A stretch of 64,000 nt of DNA, from the NCBI RefSeq assembly GCF_000417875.1, contig NW_006920871.1, positions 417,239-481,238 of the forward strand, in the 5' to 3' direction. The notes beneath the pieces are model-generated. The model ran no database searches. It saw only the letters and a list, made by a program, of their open reading frames with translations, and had not been told where the DNA came from. Below, piece after piece: positions 10,516-20,527 of this stretch (position 1 is its first letter; each line of letters begins with the position of its first letter). Position numbers and translations under genes: made by a program. The stretch is from Pseudozyma flocculosa PF-1. Its lineage: Eukaryota > Basidiomycota > Ustilaginomycetes > Ustilaginales > Ustilaginaceae.

Positions 10516-11855
10516 ATGATCCGGCCGCTGCGTTATATCGCGCTGGCGCTCTCCCTGCTCCTCTCCCTGCATTACCTTGCCACTCTTACGTCTCCGTCGT
10601 ATTCGTCCGCCACCTCGAGCTCGCTGCAAAGCCTGCGAACAAAGTGGAAGCCAGCACCCGCTCCCGTCCCGCACCCCGTCGTCGTCGACACGTCGACTGG
10701 AGATACGAGCAATGTGCCCTTCGACCCGCGCAAGCCCTCGGCGGCCTTTGTCATCCTCTGCCGCAACGACGACCTCTCCAAGATGCTCATGACGCTCCAG
10801 ACGCTCGAGTCGACCTTTAACTCGAAGCCGCACAACCGATACCCCTACGTCTTTCTCAACGACGACGAGTTCTCGCAGCGCTTCCGCACACGCATCCGTG
10901 CCGCCATCCCGGCCGACGTCAAGGTCGAATTCGGCCGGGTCGAGGGCGAGGCGTGGGGGATGCCCAGCTGGATTGACCGCCCCAAGGCCGAGGCCAGCTG
11001 GAAGAAGGCGTCGCACGGCGGCATGCCCTACGGCGGCTCGGAGAGCTACCGCAACATGTGCCGCTTCCAGTCCGGCTACTTTTTCCGCCACCCGCTCGTC
11101 CTCCCCTACCGCTACTACTGGCGCGTGGAGCCCGACGTCCGCTTCCTGTGCGACCTCGAGGACTTTGACCCGTTCCGCTACATGCGCGATCATGGCAAAA
11201 AGTACGGCTACGTCCTCTCGCTCCACGAGATCCGCTCGACGGTCAAGACGCTCTGGGTCCACGTCCGCAAGTGGTACCAGCAGAACCCGCAGTACCTCCA
11301 CGACAACAATGCAATCAACTTCATCACCGATAGGAAGGAGATGGGCTACTCGATGTGCCACTTTTGGAGCAACTTTGAGATCGCCGACATGGAGCTGTGG
11401 CGCAGCGAGGCCTACCTCTCGTTCTTCGAGTACCTCGACAAGCAGGGCGGCTTCTACTAGTGAGTCTCCTGTCGCTTCACGGGAAGAGCCACCCGCTCGA
11501 CGACACTCGATCGGCGCACTGACGCTTCTCGCCCTCGCCCTCTCTCACCGCCCCCTTCTCCCTCGCCACCGCGCGCCGCAGCGAACGATGGGGCGACGCA
11601 CCCGTCCACTCGATCGCCGCCGCGCTCATGCTCGACAAGAACGAGATCCACTACTTTGACAACGTCGGCTACATGCACGCGCCCTTCCTCCACTGCCCCA
11701 AGGACCCGCCCGAGAAGCAGAACCGCTGCTGGTGCACGCACGAGACGTCGCTCATCTACGACGACAACCACTGGAGCTGCCGGTACGACTGGGACGCCAT
11801 CTTTGGCAAGGACCCCGAGCGCGAGCGCGCACGCTTCAACGAGCTCACCCCCTGA
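10516..11855 (+). CDS. GT15 alpha-1,2-mannosyltransferase (KRE2/KTR/MNT1 family), 405 aa
   Basis: Exons 10516..11459 and 11582..11855, separated by a 122-bp intron (GTGAGT...CAG) that rejoins GGFYYERWGDAPVHS, a hallmark of the family. The start MIRPLRYIALALSLLLSLHY makes a short cytosolic tail plus one signal-anchor, giving a type II Golgi membrane protein. The lumenal domain carries AAFVILCRNDDLSKML, YPYVFLNDDEF, YYWRVEPDVRFLCDL (acidic residues around the metal/GDP-mannose site) and HFWSNFEIADMELWRSEAY, which holds the conserved Glu of Kre2-type enzymes, then HYFDNVGYMHAPF and a Cys-bearing C-terminus. It transfers mannose from GDP-mannose to O- and N-linked glycans in the Golgi. Which KTR paralogue it is cannot be decided here. 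Confidence 0.95.
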
Positions 11856-13367
11856 ATCTTGTCTGGAATTTTCATAGGACCGTTGCAAAGCTTGCTTCTT
11901 CGTCTGTGCTTGTGCGTGATGCTTTGGTCTGGGCAGCGTGTAGCTGGTGAATCCAGTCGAGCATGTCGCTCCCTCGTGCTGCTGCAGTAGTCGCACTTCA
12001 ACTCGTGTCCTTGATGCATGAGGGAGGTGCAGTATGTCAAGCATGCAATCTTCCCAGGGTCCAACATGGAGACCTTGAGTCAATCCTGCCTGCCTATGCT
12101 GTAGTAAGGCAAGCAGTCTTTGGCAAGGTGGGTGCCATTGCCCAGCTTATGGCCACCAAAGCATCAAGGGAGGAGGTGACTGCACACTTTGCACCCCTTC
12201 AAGGAAAGATGGCAGACCAGGTTGCTCTCATCACCCTGAGGTTGAAGATGGTTGGATCTGTGCTGCACCAGAGAGCTTTGATCTCTGCTGCAGTTGCAGG
12301 CCACAAGGCATGAGCAAAGCCAGACACCTGCTGTGTTGGCATTGTAGATGCAGCCACAGGCAATGAGGATGGCCATTGGCCCGTCCTCCAATGTGACCCC
12401 TGTTCTGAAAGGACGGGGGTTGATGTCCCGCTCCCAGGGGAGGACAAGGCCGTCGCTGAAGGCCTCAAGCGCTGGGACGAGGTTGAACCCGTCCTGGCTG
12501 CTGTTGAGGCCAAATACGGCCCCCTGGAGCAGGACAAGGAGGGCATGCCGGTCCTCAGCTTCAGCCGCACCGGCTACAGCCGCACCAGCTGGTGCGGTTG
12601 GCCTACCGCCTCCACATCACGACTCTCGTCTGCGACGGGCACACCATCCGGTGTGTCTGCGTCGCAGTCCTTGAGATTGTGTGTGTTTTGGCGCTGGCAT
12701 TTGCCTCGTACGGCAGCCGGTGCTGGGCAACCAGTCTGCCCTTGTACCTCGCTCGTGGCGCACTGCAGACCTCGTTTGCACGGCGCTGCCACAAGCAAGG
12801 CAGGGACTTTTTGGCCAAGGTGGCCCCTGCCATGCTGATCAAAGCCTTGGGCGAGGCACGACCACTCACACACATCAACTGCCAACTCGAGCACAAGATC
12901 TTCAACATCCTCCTGGGCTTGCATCGTGCAAATGGCATCAAGGCCTTCCTTGAGTCATGTACCTGCCAAAGGCCAGGCTTTGTTGGGTGCAAGCTCTGGG
13001 AGGCAGGCATTGAAGCAGGCCCAACAGAAGTCCAGGGGTCATCTCATCAGCTCTTTGAACTGTCAGCATGGCCTAGTGGCTGAGCTGCACCTCAACTGCT
13101 TTGTTTCAAACAGGGCAGTCGTCGTCTTCGCATCAAGCTTGTCCTGCAATTTCCTGCTTGATGCAGCATGAACCAGACTTGTACTGTAGCTCGAGCTTCA
13201 TCTTGCAAGTGCAGGCGTGCAAGCGTGCAATCGCGCAAAGGAGGGTTGCACACGAGCGAGCGAGGGAGACAACAGAACAAAAGAGCGTGCAGGGGGAGGA
13301 CGGGCAGGCAAGACCGGGAAAAGAATGCAAAGAAAGTTGGGTGACAGAGACGAGGCTGCAGACCCGT
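11856..13367. other. CpG-depleted gene-free island, probable decayed repeat
   Basis: About 1.5 kb without a recognisable gene and with a composition unlike the rest of the window. By eye, bases 12006-12381 contain no CpG at all, and 12927-13119 also contain none, while neighbouring coding DNA has one every few bases. TpG and CpA are abundant instead. The block between (about 12400-12860) is CpG-rich again. This pattern is what deamination of methylated cytosines, or a RIP-like process acting on CpG, leaves in repeated DNA. Short frames here do not resemble any transposase or reverse transcriptase that I can name, so the element type is unknown. Confidence 0.5.
12580..12597. repeat. 18-bp perfect palindrome beside a 10-bp direct repeat
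   Basis: CCGCACCAGCTGGTGCGG is a perfect inverted repeat. It overlaps the second of two direct copies of CAGCCGCACC (starting near 12562 and 12577). It lies in the CpG-rich block inside the otherwise CpG-depleted island. It could be a protein-binding dyad, a remnant of a mobile element, or chance. Confidence 0.4.
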
Positions 13368-16300
13368 CTAGGCGATCTCGGTGACCGAGGCGGACACGTC
13401 GGTGGCTAGGTCGTCGTCGTTGCCGCCCCGGTAGATGCGGTAGCCGTGGATGGTGGAGCGTACCTGCTCATCGCCCGGGTCGTCGGGGAACATGGGCTGT
13501 TGGCGGCGGGCAAGGCAAGGCAAGGCAAAGCAGGTCAAAGGCAAAGGCAGGCGAGGATCCGAGACAAAGATCAGTCAACGTTGCTCTTCTCGAGTCGCGC
13601 CTCCGGAGCAATCCACGAGCAGACTCACCTCGCGGAACCACTCTCCGAGCTTCTGCACCTTCCAGCCCTTGACCTCGGCGAGGTCAAAGAAGCCCATGTC
13701 CTTGTAGGCGAGGTGCGGGCGGTGGTGAGTGAAAAAGACGAGGACGCAGGGCGTGCCGAGCGCGTCGTTGGACGCCTCGTCGGCCGACGACGGATCGGCG
13801 AGGCAGCGCTCGCACGTCTCGAGCAGCGCCGGGTGCGCCTGGTGGTTAAAGACGAGGTCGGACATGAGGATCAGGTCGAACTTGGCCGAGCCGTCGTCGC
13901 TGAGGTGGGCGAGGACCGGGGAGGCATCGGTGCCCCAGATGTAGCCCTCGGCGGCGGCGTAGCCGGGACCCTTGTAACTGCTCTGGTTGTCTGGCCCGCA
14001 GTTGTACGCCACATTCTTCCGGAGGTTGCCCAAGAGGTCCGGATCCGGGTAGTCGGTGGCGACGACGTGGCTGGCCTCGGCCCAGTTGCAGACGATCGAG
14101 GGCAGGCCCGCCGCCGCTCCGAGCTCGAGCACCTTTTTGCCCTTGGTGAGCTTGTTGGAGTGGGCGCAGAGGAAGTCGGACATGACGAAGCTGGCGTTCC
14201 AGGCGAGGTGGCCCCAGAGCGGGTGGCTGCCGACGAGGTGCAGCGTGACCTCGGCGTCGGTGCCCGGGAACTCGTAGCTGGTGGTGGTGGGTGGCGGCGT
14301 CTTTGGCCGGAAGTCGTCTGGCTCGGCAAACATGTCAAAGTCGCCTCCCTCGTCGCTCGACGATGAGCCGTCGGCGGTCTCACCGGCGGTGTCGGCTCGA
14401 GCGTCGACCTTGTCTGCGGCGGCCACGACGACCTCGACCGGCTCGGATGCGGGCGCCGGGGCGGCCTTGGCCTCGGTGATTGCAGGCGCGACGAGAGTCT
14501 CTGCAGCCGATCCTTCGGCCGCCGTCGAATGAGTGCGCTCGCTGGGTGCCGAGGCCTCGCGCTCATCGCTACTGCGAGGCTGATCCGGCGAAGCGGCAGA
14601 CGTCCCGGCGGCAGCAGCAGCAGCAGCGGCGGCGGCGGCGGCGGCGGCCGTGCCGACTGCCGCTGTGGTCGCAGTGACAGAAGGAGTGTTGCCCTCGTCC
14701 TCGGTCTTTAGGTCTTGGGCGGCCTCGGCCTTTGGCAAGGTCGAGACTGCCTCGTCGCCTGCCGTTGCAGAGCTTGGAGAGCCGGCCGAGGCCGAAGGAA
14801 TCTGCGCAGCCTCGTGGCCCTGGTTGCTGCTGGTAATAGGCGAAGCAGGGTCCTGGCTCGGAGACGCAGCGGTGGCGGCAGGGCCTGTTGTCGAGGCGCG
14901 CCGAGCAGGATGCTTGGGCCCGAGCGCCGGTGCCAGGCCATTCTGTCGCGGAGTGCTCTGGCGAGCAGCGACGGGCGAGGGGCCGGGTGCACGGAAGGAC
15001 GAGGGCGGCGCAGCGCCGTTGCGACGTGGCGTGCCGTGCGGACCGACACTCCGACCTTCCCCGCCGTCCTTGTGGTCCTGGATGCTCTCGACGGCTTCGT
15101 ATGTGGTGGTGTCGCCAGTGTACGGCGATCCGAGCTCGCTGCCGTGGCTGTTGCTGAGACCGCCGGCACCGCCAAAGTGGCCGATGCTCGAAGGCGGGCC
15201 CATGTTGTCATAACGGAAGCTGCTGGTAGACGCATTCGACAGGCGTCGGCGCTCGCGGTCAAACGTCATGGATCGGCGGCTCTCGAGGTTGTTGAGCGTC
15301 GACTCGAGCTGCTGCTGGATGCGGCTGATCTGGTCGGTGACGGCGCTCGTGCGGTGCTGGATCTCGCTGTTCATCTGCTCGTCGGTGAGAGCGCTTCCGT
15401 CGCCGTTGGTGCTGCTGGCGTCCTTGCCGCCATGGCCGCTCTGGCTTCCGTGACCCAGGCGGGAACCTGCGGTCAGCCGCACGGAGCCGCCAGTCAGTGG
15501 CCGGCCCATCGAGATCCGCTGCTCGGCCAGAGCGCGCGACTTCATGATGCTCAGCTCGCTGTTGTGCGACATCGCGCTGCCCGCCGGCGAGTCGGACCGG
15601 ATGCGCTGGGCGTTGTCCGCCATCATGCCGAGCTTGGAGAGCGAGCCGAAGTCGAACTCGCCATCGCCCATGCCCGACGTCGTGACCACGTTGCGGATCT
15701 CATCGATCATGGCCTCGCGCTCGTGCTCGAGGGTGTCCATCGCGTCGCGCATCCGCGCGAGCTCGGCCTGGGCCTTTTCGCGGGCCTGCTCCGTCTCCCT
15801 GAGCTGGAGCTGGATCTGCACCTGCTCCATGTCCCTCTGCTGCAGCGTCGAGCTGAGCCGGCGGGACTCGCGCCGCTCGCGGTCGACCTTGAGCCGGAGG
15901 TCGTTGGCCTCCTTGGTCAGGCGGTCGACGAGCTGCTGGATCTTTTCAAACTGCTGCTTCCACATGTCGCCCTCGCTCATGAGGAAGGCGAGGCGCTTGT
16001 TGAGCCTCCCGATCTTGTTCTCGAGCCCGTCGCGTGCGTCGACAAACGTGCTGGCGCGCTTGCGCAGGGCGGCGATGGCGGCCGTCTCGGTGGCGCTGGC
16101 GCTGGTCTGCGTGTCGGTGCGGAGCTTGAGGACCTTTTTGAGGAAGCTGGGCTTGGTGCCCTCGTGCAGGACCTGGTCAAAGGCGCTGAGCACGGCACCC
16201 TGGTCCCACCAGTGAGGCGCCTCGACGCGGTCGTACGGCAGGCTGGTCGACTTGGACTCGACCCTGCTGAGCGGGCGAAGCCGGCCGGCGGGGAACGCCT

Positions 16301-18101
16301 CTGTGATCTCGCGCGGGGGCCCGTAGTCGGCCGAGGAGAAGCCGAGGGCGTTGACGAGCTTGCGCCGCTTCTTGTCGCGGACGCTCCGGGTGCTGGGGGC
16401 CTTGAGCGGCGGCCGCGGGCAGTTGACAAAGTTGATGTCGAGGTCGACGACGCAGACCTCCTTTGCCGGCTTGGCGATGCTTCGCAGCTCGGTATTGAGG
16501 GCGATGAGCCAGGACCCAGGGTCTTCGAGGTAGATCTTGACGTCGCGGGCGTGGCAGATCTGGTGGGTGACGCCCTTCCAGCCGCAGAGCTCGAGGAGGT
16601 ACTTGACCGTCTCGACGGCGACGCCGAGCAGGGCGGGGTGGCGCGAGAAGAAGAGGACACGGCCCGCCGGCGAGAGGGCAATCTCGCAGATGGTGAGGAT
16701 GTTGTCGACGGACAGCGTCTTGAAAAGCGGCCACATGACAAAGTCGATGCTGACGAGGCCTCGTCCCCAGTCGAGCGCGCCCGGGAAGGTGCAGACAAAG
16801 TTCAGATCCTCGTCGGGCGACTCGAGTCGGAGCGTCTCACCGAGCCTGGGCGCCGGCTGGCGGAGGATGGCGGCCATGAGGCGGTTGTGCATCTCGATGT
16901 TGCGGCTGTACTTGTGCCAGGCGGCCTTGTTCCAATCGGCGAGCAGGTTGTAGATCGGGTATCGCGACACCAGGCAGATGGCGTAGGGCATGAAAAAGGT
17001 GTTGTTCTCCGGCATGAAGGCGTAGTCGTGGGCGCTCGACTCGAGGTCGTCATCGGGCTGCTCGCCGTCATCTGCATCGACGAGGGGCGACTTGCCGTTG
17101 CGCGCGCCGGCCCGGGCCTTTGCGAACCGGCCCAGCTCCTTCTTTATGGCCTTGGCGCGCTTGTCGTCCGCCGCGCTCCACACGGTCAGGACCACGCCGT
17201 AAAACGTGGCCACGCCCGTCGAGAGTTCGCCCGAAGCGCCTGCGAACCCACTGAGGCTCGAGGGCGCACCTTCGAGCCCATAGCCCTCGCCGACGGCGCT
17301 GGCGGCGTTGTCCTTGTGGACGTCCGCGGGCGACACGCCGAGGGTGGCGGTCGCCTTGCGGTGGTCGGTCGAGACGCGGGCGTTGAAGGATGGCGCAGAC
17401 GACTTGATCGTGGGCACGCTGAAGGAAAATGTGTGCGAGGTGGACATGGGCGGATAGTTGCCCGGACCGGCGGTCACCTCGATCTCGCGAGTAAAAGAGA
17501 GCTTGAGCGCCTTTGAGAGGACGCGTGCCGTCTCTGCCCGCTCGATGCCGCCGCGGCCATCGCTGAGCTCGATGTACTTTGGATTGGAGCCCTTCTTGGC
17601 GTCGGCGTCCCAGGCGGATCCGTCCTTTTTGGAGCCCGAGTTCTGGCTCGTGGTCCTCGAGATCTCGACCGAGGCGGCGGCGGGGTCAGAGGGCGGCGGC
17701 GAGATCGAGCAGCCGAGCACCTCGGGCCTCCAGAAGCGGCCAACTGCGCCCTCGATGTGGTGGACGCCGGCGACGCAGTCCTCCTCGGCCAGCGTCCATA
17801 CCGCGGGGTCCTTTGGCAGGCCAAAGACGGCATAGAGGTGGGCGATGGTGTTGCCGTCTGCGCCCTTTGCGCCGTACGAGGCGCTGGTGCTGGTGTGCGC
17901 CAGCTGCTGAGACATCTGGTGCCTGTGCGAGGTGCTGTTGTAGCCACCGCACTGGTCGTGATGGGATCGTTGGTTGGGCGTGGAGGCGCCCTTGCGACTT
18001 GCGCCTGTGCTCCTCGTCGAGAGGTTGGAGAAGGAGAGCTTGGAGCTCAGCTTGCGCGTGCGCGACACTGGCCGTCCCGATGCATCGGGCGAGTCTGACA
18101 T
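13368..18101 (-). CDS. DENN-domain protein fused to Efm7/Nnt1-like methyltransferase, 1533 aa
   Basis: Exon 1 (18101..13629) is open for 1491 codons. A 132-bp intron (GTGAGT...CAG, 13628..13497) leads to a last exon (13496..13368) encoding PMFPDDPGDEQVRSTIHGY and a short tail, the expected end of the Efm7/Nnt1 methyltransferase. Residues about 85-560 form a tripartite DENN module (uDENN, then MPYAICLVSRYPIYN, then the core LSVDNILTICEIALSPAGRV and DINFVNCPRPP), normally a guanine-nucleotide exchange factor for Rab GTPases. Residues about 690-830 are coiled coil. A long Ser/Ala-rich linker with about 15 consecutive alanines follows. From about 1252, DMFAEPDDF...TPPPT, SHPLWGHLAWN, LELGAAAGLPS and ATDYPDPDL define a class I SAM-dependent methyltransferase that in yeast modifies eEF1A near its N-terminus. 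No stop codon separates the halves. It is either a true fusion or two genes whose boundary is hidden; an internal Met at about 14333 (MFAEPDDF) would be the alternative methyltransferase start. Confidence 0.85.
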
Positions 18102-18793
18102 GGGTGCAAGTGCTCCTTCAGCGGCAGCCGCGGGAGCGTCGGCTGCAGCGAAGAAGCGATCCGCAAGGCAGTCCTGCGGACCAGACAGTGGGACAGGCCG
18201 GCCCCTGTCTCGCTAGCGCTGCTCGAGGTCCGACCAGTGGAGAGCGCAACAGACGGCAAATCGACTCGGTGCCTGCGAAGCTAAGGCTAAGGCGTCGGCG
18301 TGACCTGCGGTCGAGTTGTGCGGCGCTGTGCGTCGAGCTGTACCTCCGGGGGGTCTGAGCGGGTGGCGGAGGGCGGGGCGAGGAGATCAGAAGATGCTGC
18401 CCTGTGTTTTCAAGGCTGCGGGGAAGGCAGTCGAGCCTCTGGGACGGCGGAGCGAGATGGTATAGTCGGGAGCGCGGGGGGAAGACGATTGCAGGATGGA
18501 GGAGGACGACAAGGGAGGGATGGAAGGGCGGGGTCAAGAGAGAGATAGGGCTTGGGTGCGAGTGCGAGGAAGATGGCGACAACGGAGAGATGGCCGTGGG
18601 CCTAGACGGGGCTTCTTCCGAGACGGGCAACGGTGTCGATGGCCAGATCGAGCGAGGTGGGGGTACGGTGTGTAGCGACGAACGAAAGACGAGGGCCAAG
18701 GCAGAGATGCGAGCGTGCGTCGGGTGCCTCTGTGTCGCCAGGGTGGCTGTCTCTACCTTCTCTCTCTTGGGCTGGCCGCCTGCCTGCGCCTTT

Positions 18794-18820
18794 GCCTGCG
18801 CCTGCGCCTGCGCCTGCGCC
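18794..18820. repeat. GCCTGC hexanucleotide microsatellite
   Basis: About 4.5 tandem copies of GCCTGC, followed closely by a run of nine A residues. It lies upstream of the DENN-methyltransferase gene. Confidence 0.8.
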
Positions 18821-19760
18821 GCTAGCAAAAAAAAAGAAGGAAAATTGCATCCGACCAGCGGCTACGCGAGCCAACACCCGCCGCGGGGCCAAAAAGTAGG
18901 CAGGCAGGCAGGCCCAACCATCATCAAGAGGCTGCCTGCCATCTTCGTAGTAGTAGAGACGGACGGATAGAGGCCAGCCCAGGCCATCACGACCCGACAA
19001 GCCCCTTCGCCTCCTGATTGGTACAGACATGACAGGTGGCACAGTAGAGAGCGTGGTGGCTTTGGTCCCCTGTACCGCCATGCCGGGTCAGAAGAAGAGG
19101 CTAACCGCAGACGCTGAAAAGCTAGAGGGGCTGGCCCAGGTTGCCGTAGCTCAGGCGCGCAGCAGCGTTGATATACACGTCGACGGCATGTCACTTCGAC
19201 CCTCGACAACCCAAGCCAGCCAGCCGGGCAGCTGTCGCCATTGGAGCTGGCAGGCGACGACGTGCCTAGGTGCAGCTGCGATCTCGCTCGGCTCGGCTCT
19301 CGACACGCGCTGCAAGGCCAGCCAGCTCTAGCCTGCCGTCCAACGACGTACGCGTACGTCGTCCTGCCAGCAGTCACGGGTTTTGAGGCTTGGACCGACG
19401 GAGCCTGCCTGGCCGCGTCGTCGCTTCCTTCCTCTCGTCGACACGCCACCGGCCGGCAAGCGTGTCACGACGAGGGTGCGTGAGCGCGTGCGGCGCCCAT
19501 GATTTGGTGCTCTAGAACGGTACCGACCGGTATGGCAAGCAAGTCGAGGCTAGGCCAGGTCACCGGTCGAGCTGCCCCATCGCCAGGCAGCGCCAGAGCG
19601 ATGGGCGGGGACGCAGAAGAGGTGCAGCGACCACCTTCCTAGCCCGACGTTGCTGTGGTCCGACGTCGGCTCCACCAAGTACTGCATGTAGACAGCGCAG
19701 CGCATCAAAGCCGTCTAGGCTAGCGCGGCGCCCACGGCCTCGAACCGAGGCAGATTGCGG

Positions 19761-19790
19761 CAGGCTAGGCCAGGCTAGGCCAGGCTAGGC
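19761..19790. repeat. Three perfect copies of CAGGCTAGGC
   Basis: Three head-to-tail 10-bp units in intergenic DNA. The same CTAGGC core occurs singly at other places in the surrounding 300 bp. Function unknown. Confidence 0.8.
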
Positions 19791-20527
19791 CACAGTGCAG
19801 CGCTCAAGCAAGGCGTATCGCAACGAGCCCCTCGACACACGAGTCAAGAGGCTACGTACTGTGAGTGGGAGGCGCAGGGAAGAGGATGCAAGGAGGTCCT
19901 CGTCAGGAAGCCAGCCAGGCTTGCCGCGAAGACCGGCACAGCACCTTATCCCGCCTGGGCTGGGCTCTGACTGGCGAGCTGGCGTCATGCCTGCCATGCG
20001 GCGCCACGCTGCGTGCGTCTGCCCAAGCGAGGCGAGGACGCCTTCTCGCCTCGTACGCCGGACGATCCTTGCACTCGATCGGGGATCAAGGATAATGCCC
20101 GATTCAACGAGATGAGAAACAATCGGAAGACGGAGAAACTTATGTAATCGTCGAGCAAGGAAGGCTGGACCGGGTCAGGCCCAGCGGAAAACTTTTTTTT
20201 CCGAATTGGCGGCGGACCACGCTGCCTGGCTTCCGCCGCTCTCGCTGGGTTAGCCAGACACAGCGCGGGCTGGGCTGCGCTGGGGTGCTGGGCTCAGCCT
20301 GGCTCGACCTTGGGCGGTCCAGTCGGCCGCCTCGCCCAACACCCTTCTTCGAGACCATCACCAGCGATCCCCCCTCCAGCAGAGCAGGCCGCCAGCAGTG
20401 ACAGCAGCAACAGCATCGTCGCCACCACCACCGCACCACCTCCTCAGCCTTCCCTGCAGCACACTGCCCTCGTGTGCCCGGCATCACGACCCACGGCTGG
20501 CCCCACGAAGCGGCACCGACTCCCGTC

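Larger units (their letters stand above)
18102..20527. other. Intergenic region between divergent DENN-methyltransferase and MPP10 genes
   Basis: About 2.4 kb holding two divergent promoters. It has low-complexity elements listed separately (a hexanucleotide repeat near 18.8 kb, a 10-bp triplication near 19.77 kb) and a CAGG run at 18899-18913. The open frames on either strand are repetitive or lack protein character. The MPP10 leader just upstream of 20528 is C/A-rich with CAGCAGCA runs. Confidence 0.4.

Noticed and set aside
12592..13083. A 163-codon frame in the CpG-depleted island as a transposase gene
   Set aside because: No catalytic motif of any transposase, integrase or reverse transcriptase could be recognised, so the element type is left open.
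14715..17516. A 933-codon plus-strand frame
   Set aside because: Antisense shadow of the DENN coding sequence. GC-rich third positions remove stops from the opposite strand, and the translation has no domain.
18118..18828. Frame beginning with QAQAQAQA repeats
   Set aside because: The start is a translated GCCTGC microsatellite and the rest is low complexity; it lies in the promoter of the DENN-methyltransferase gene.
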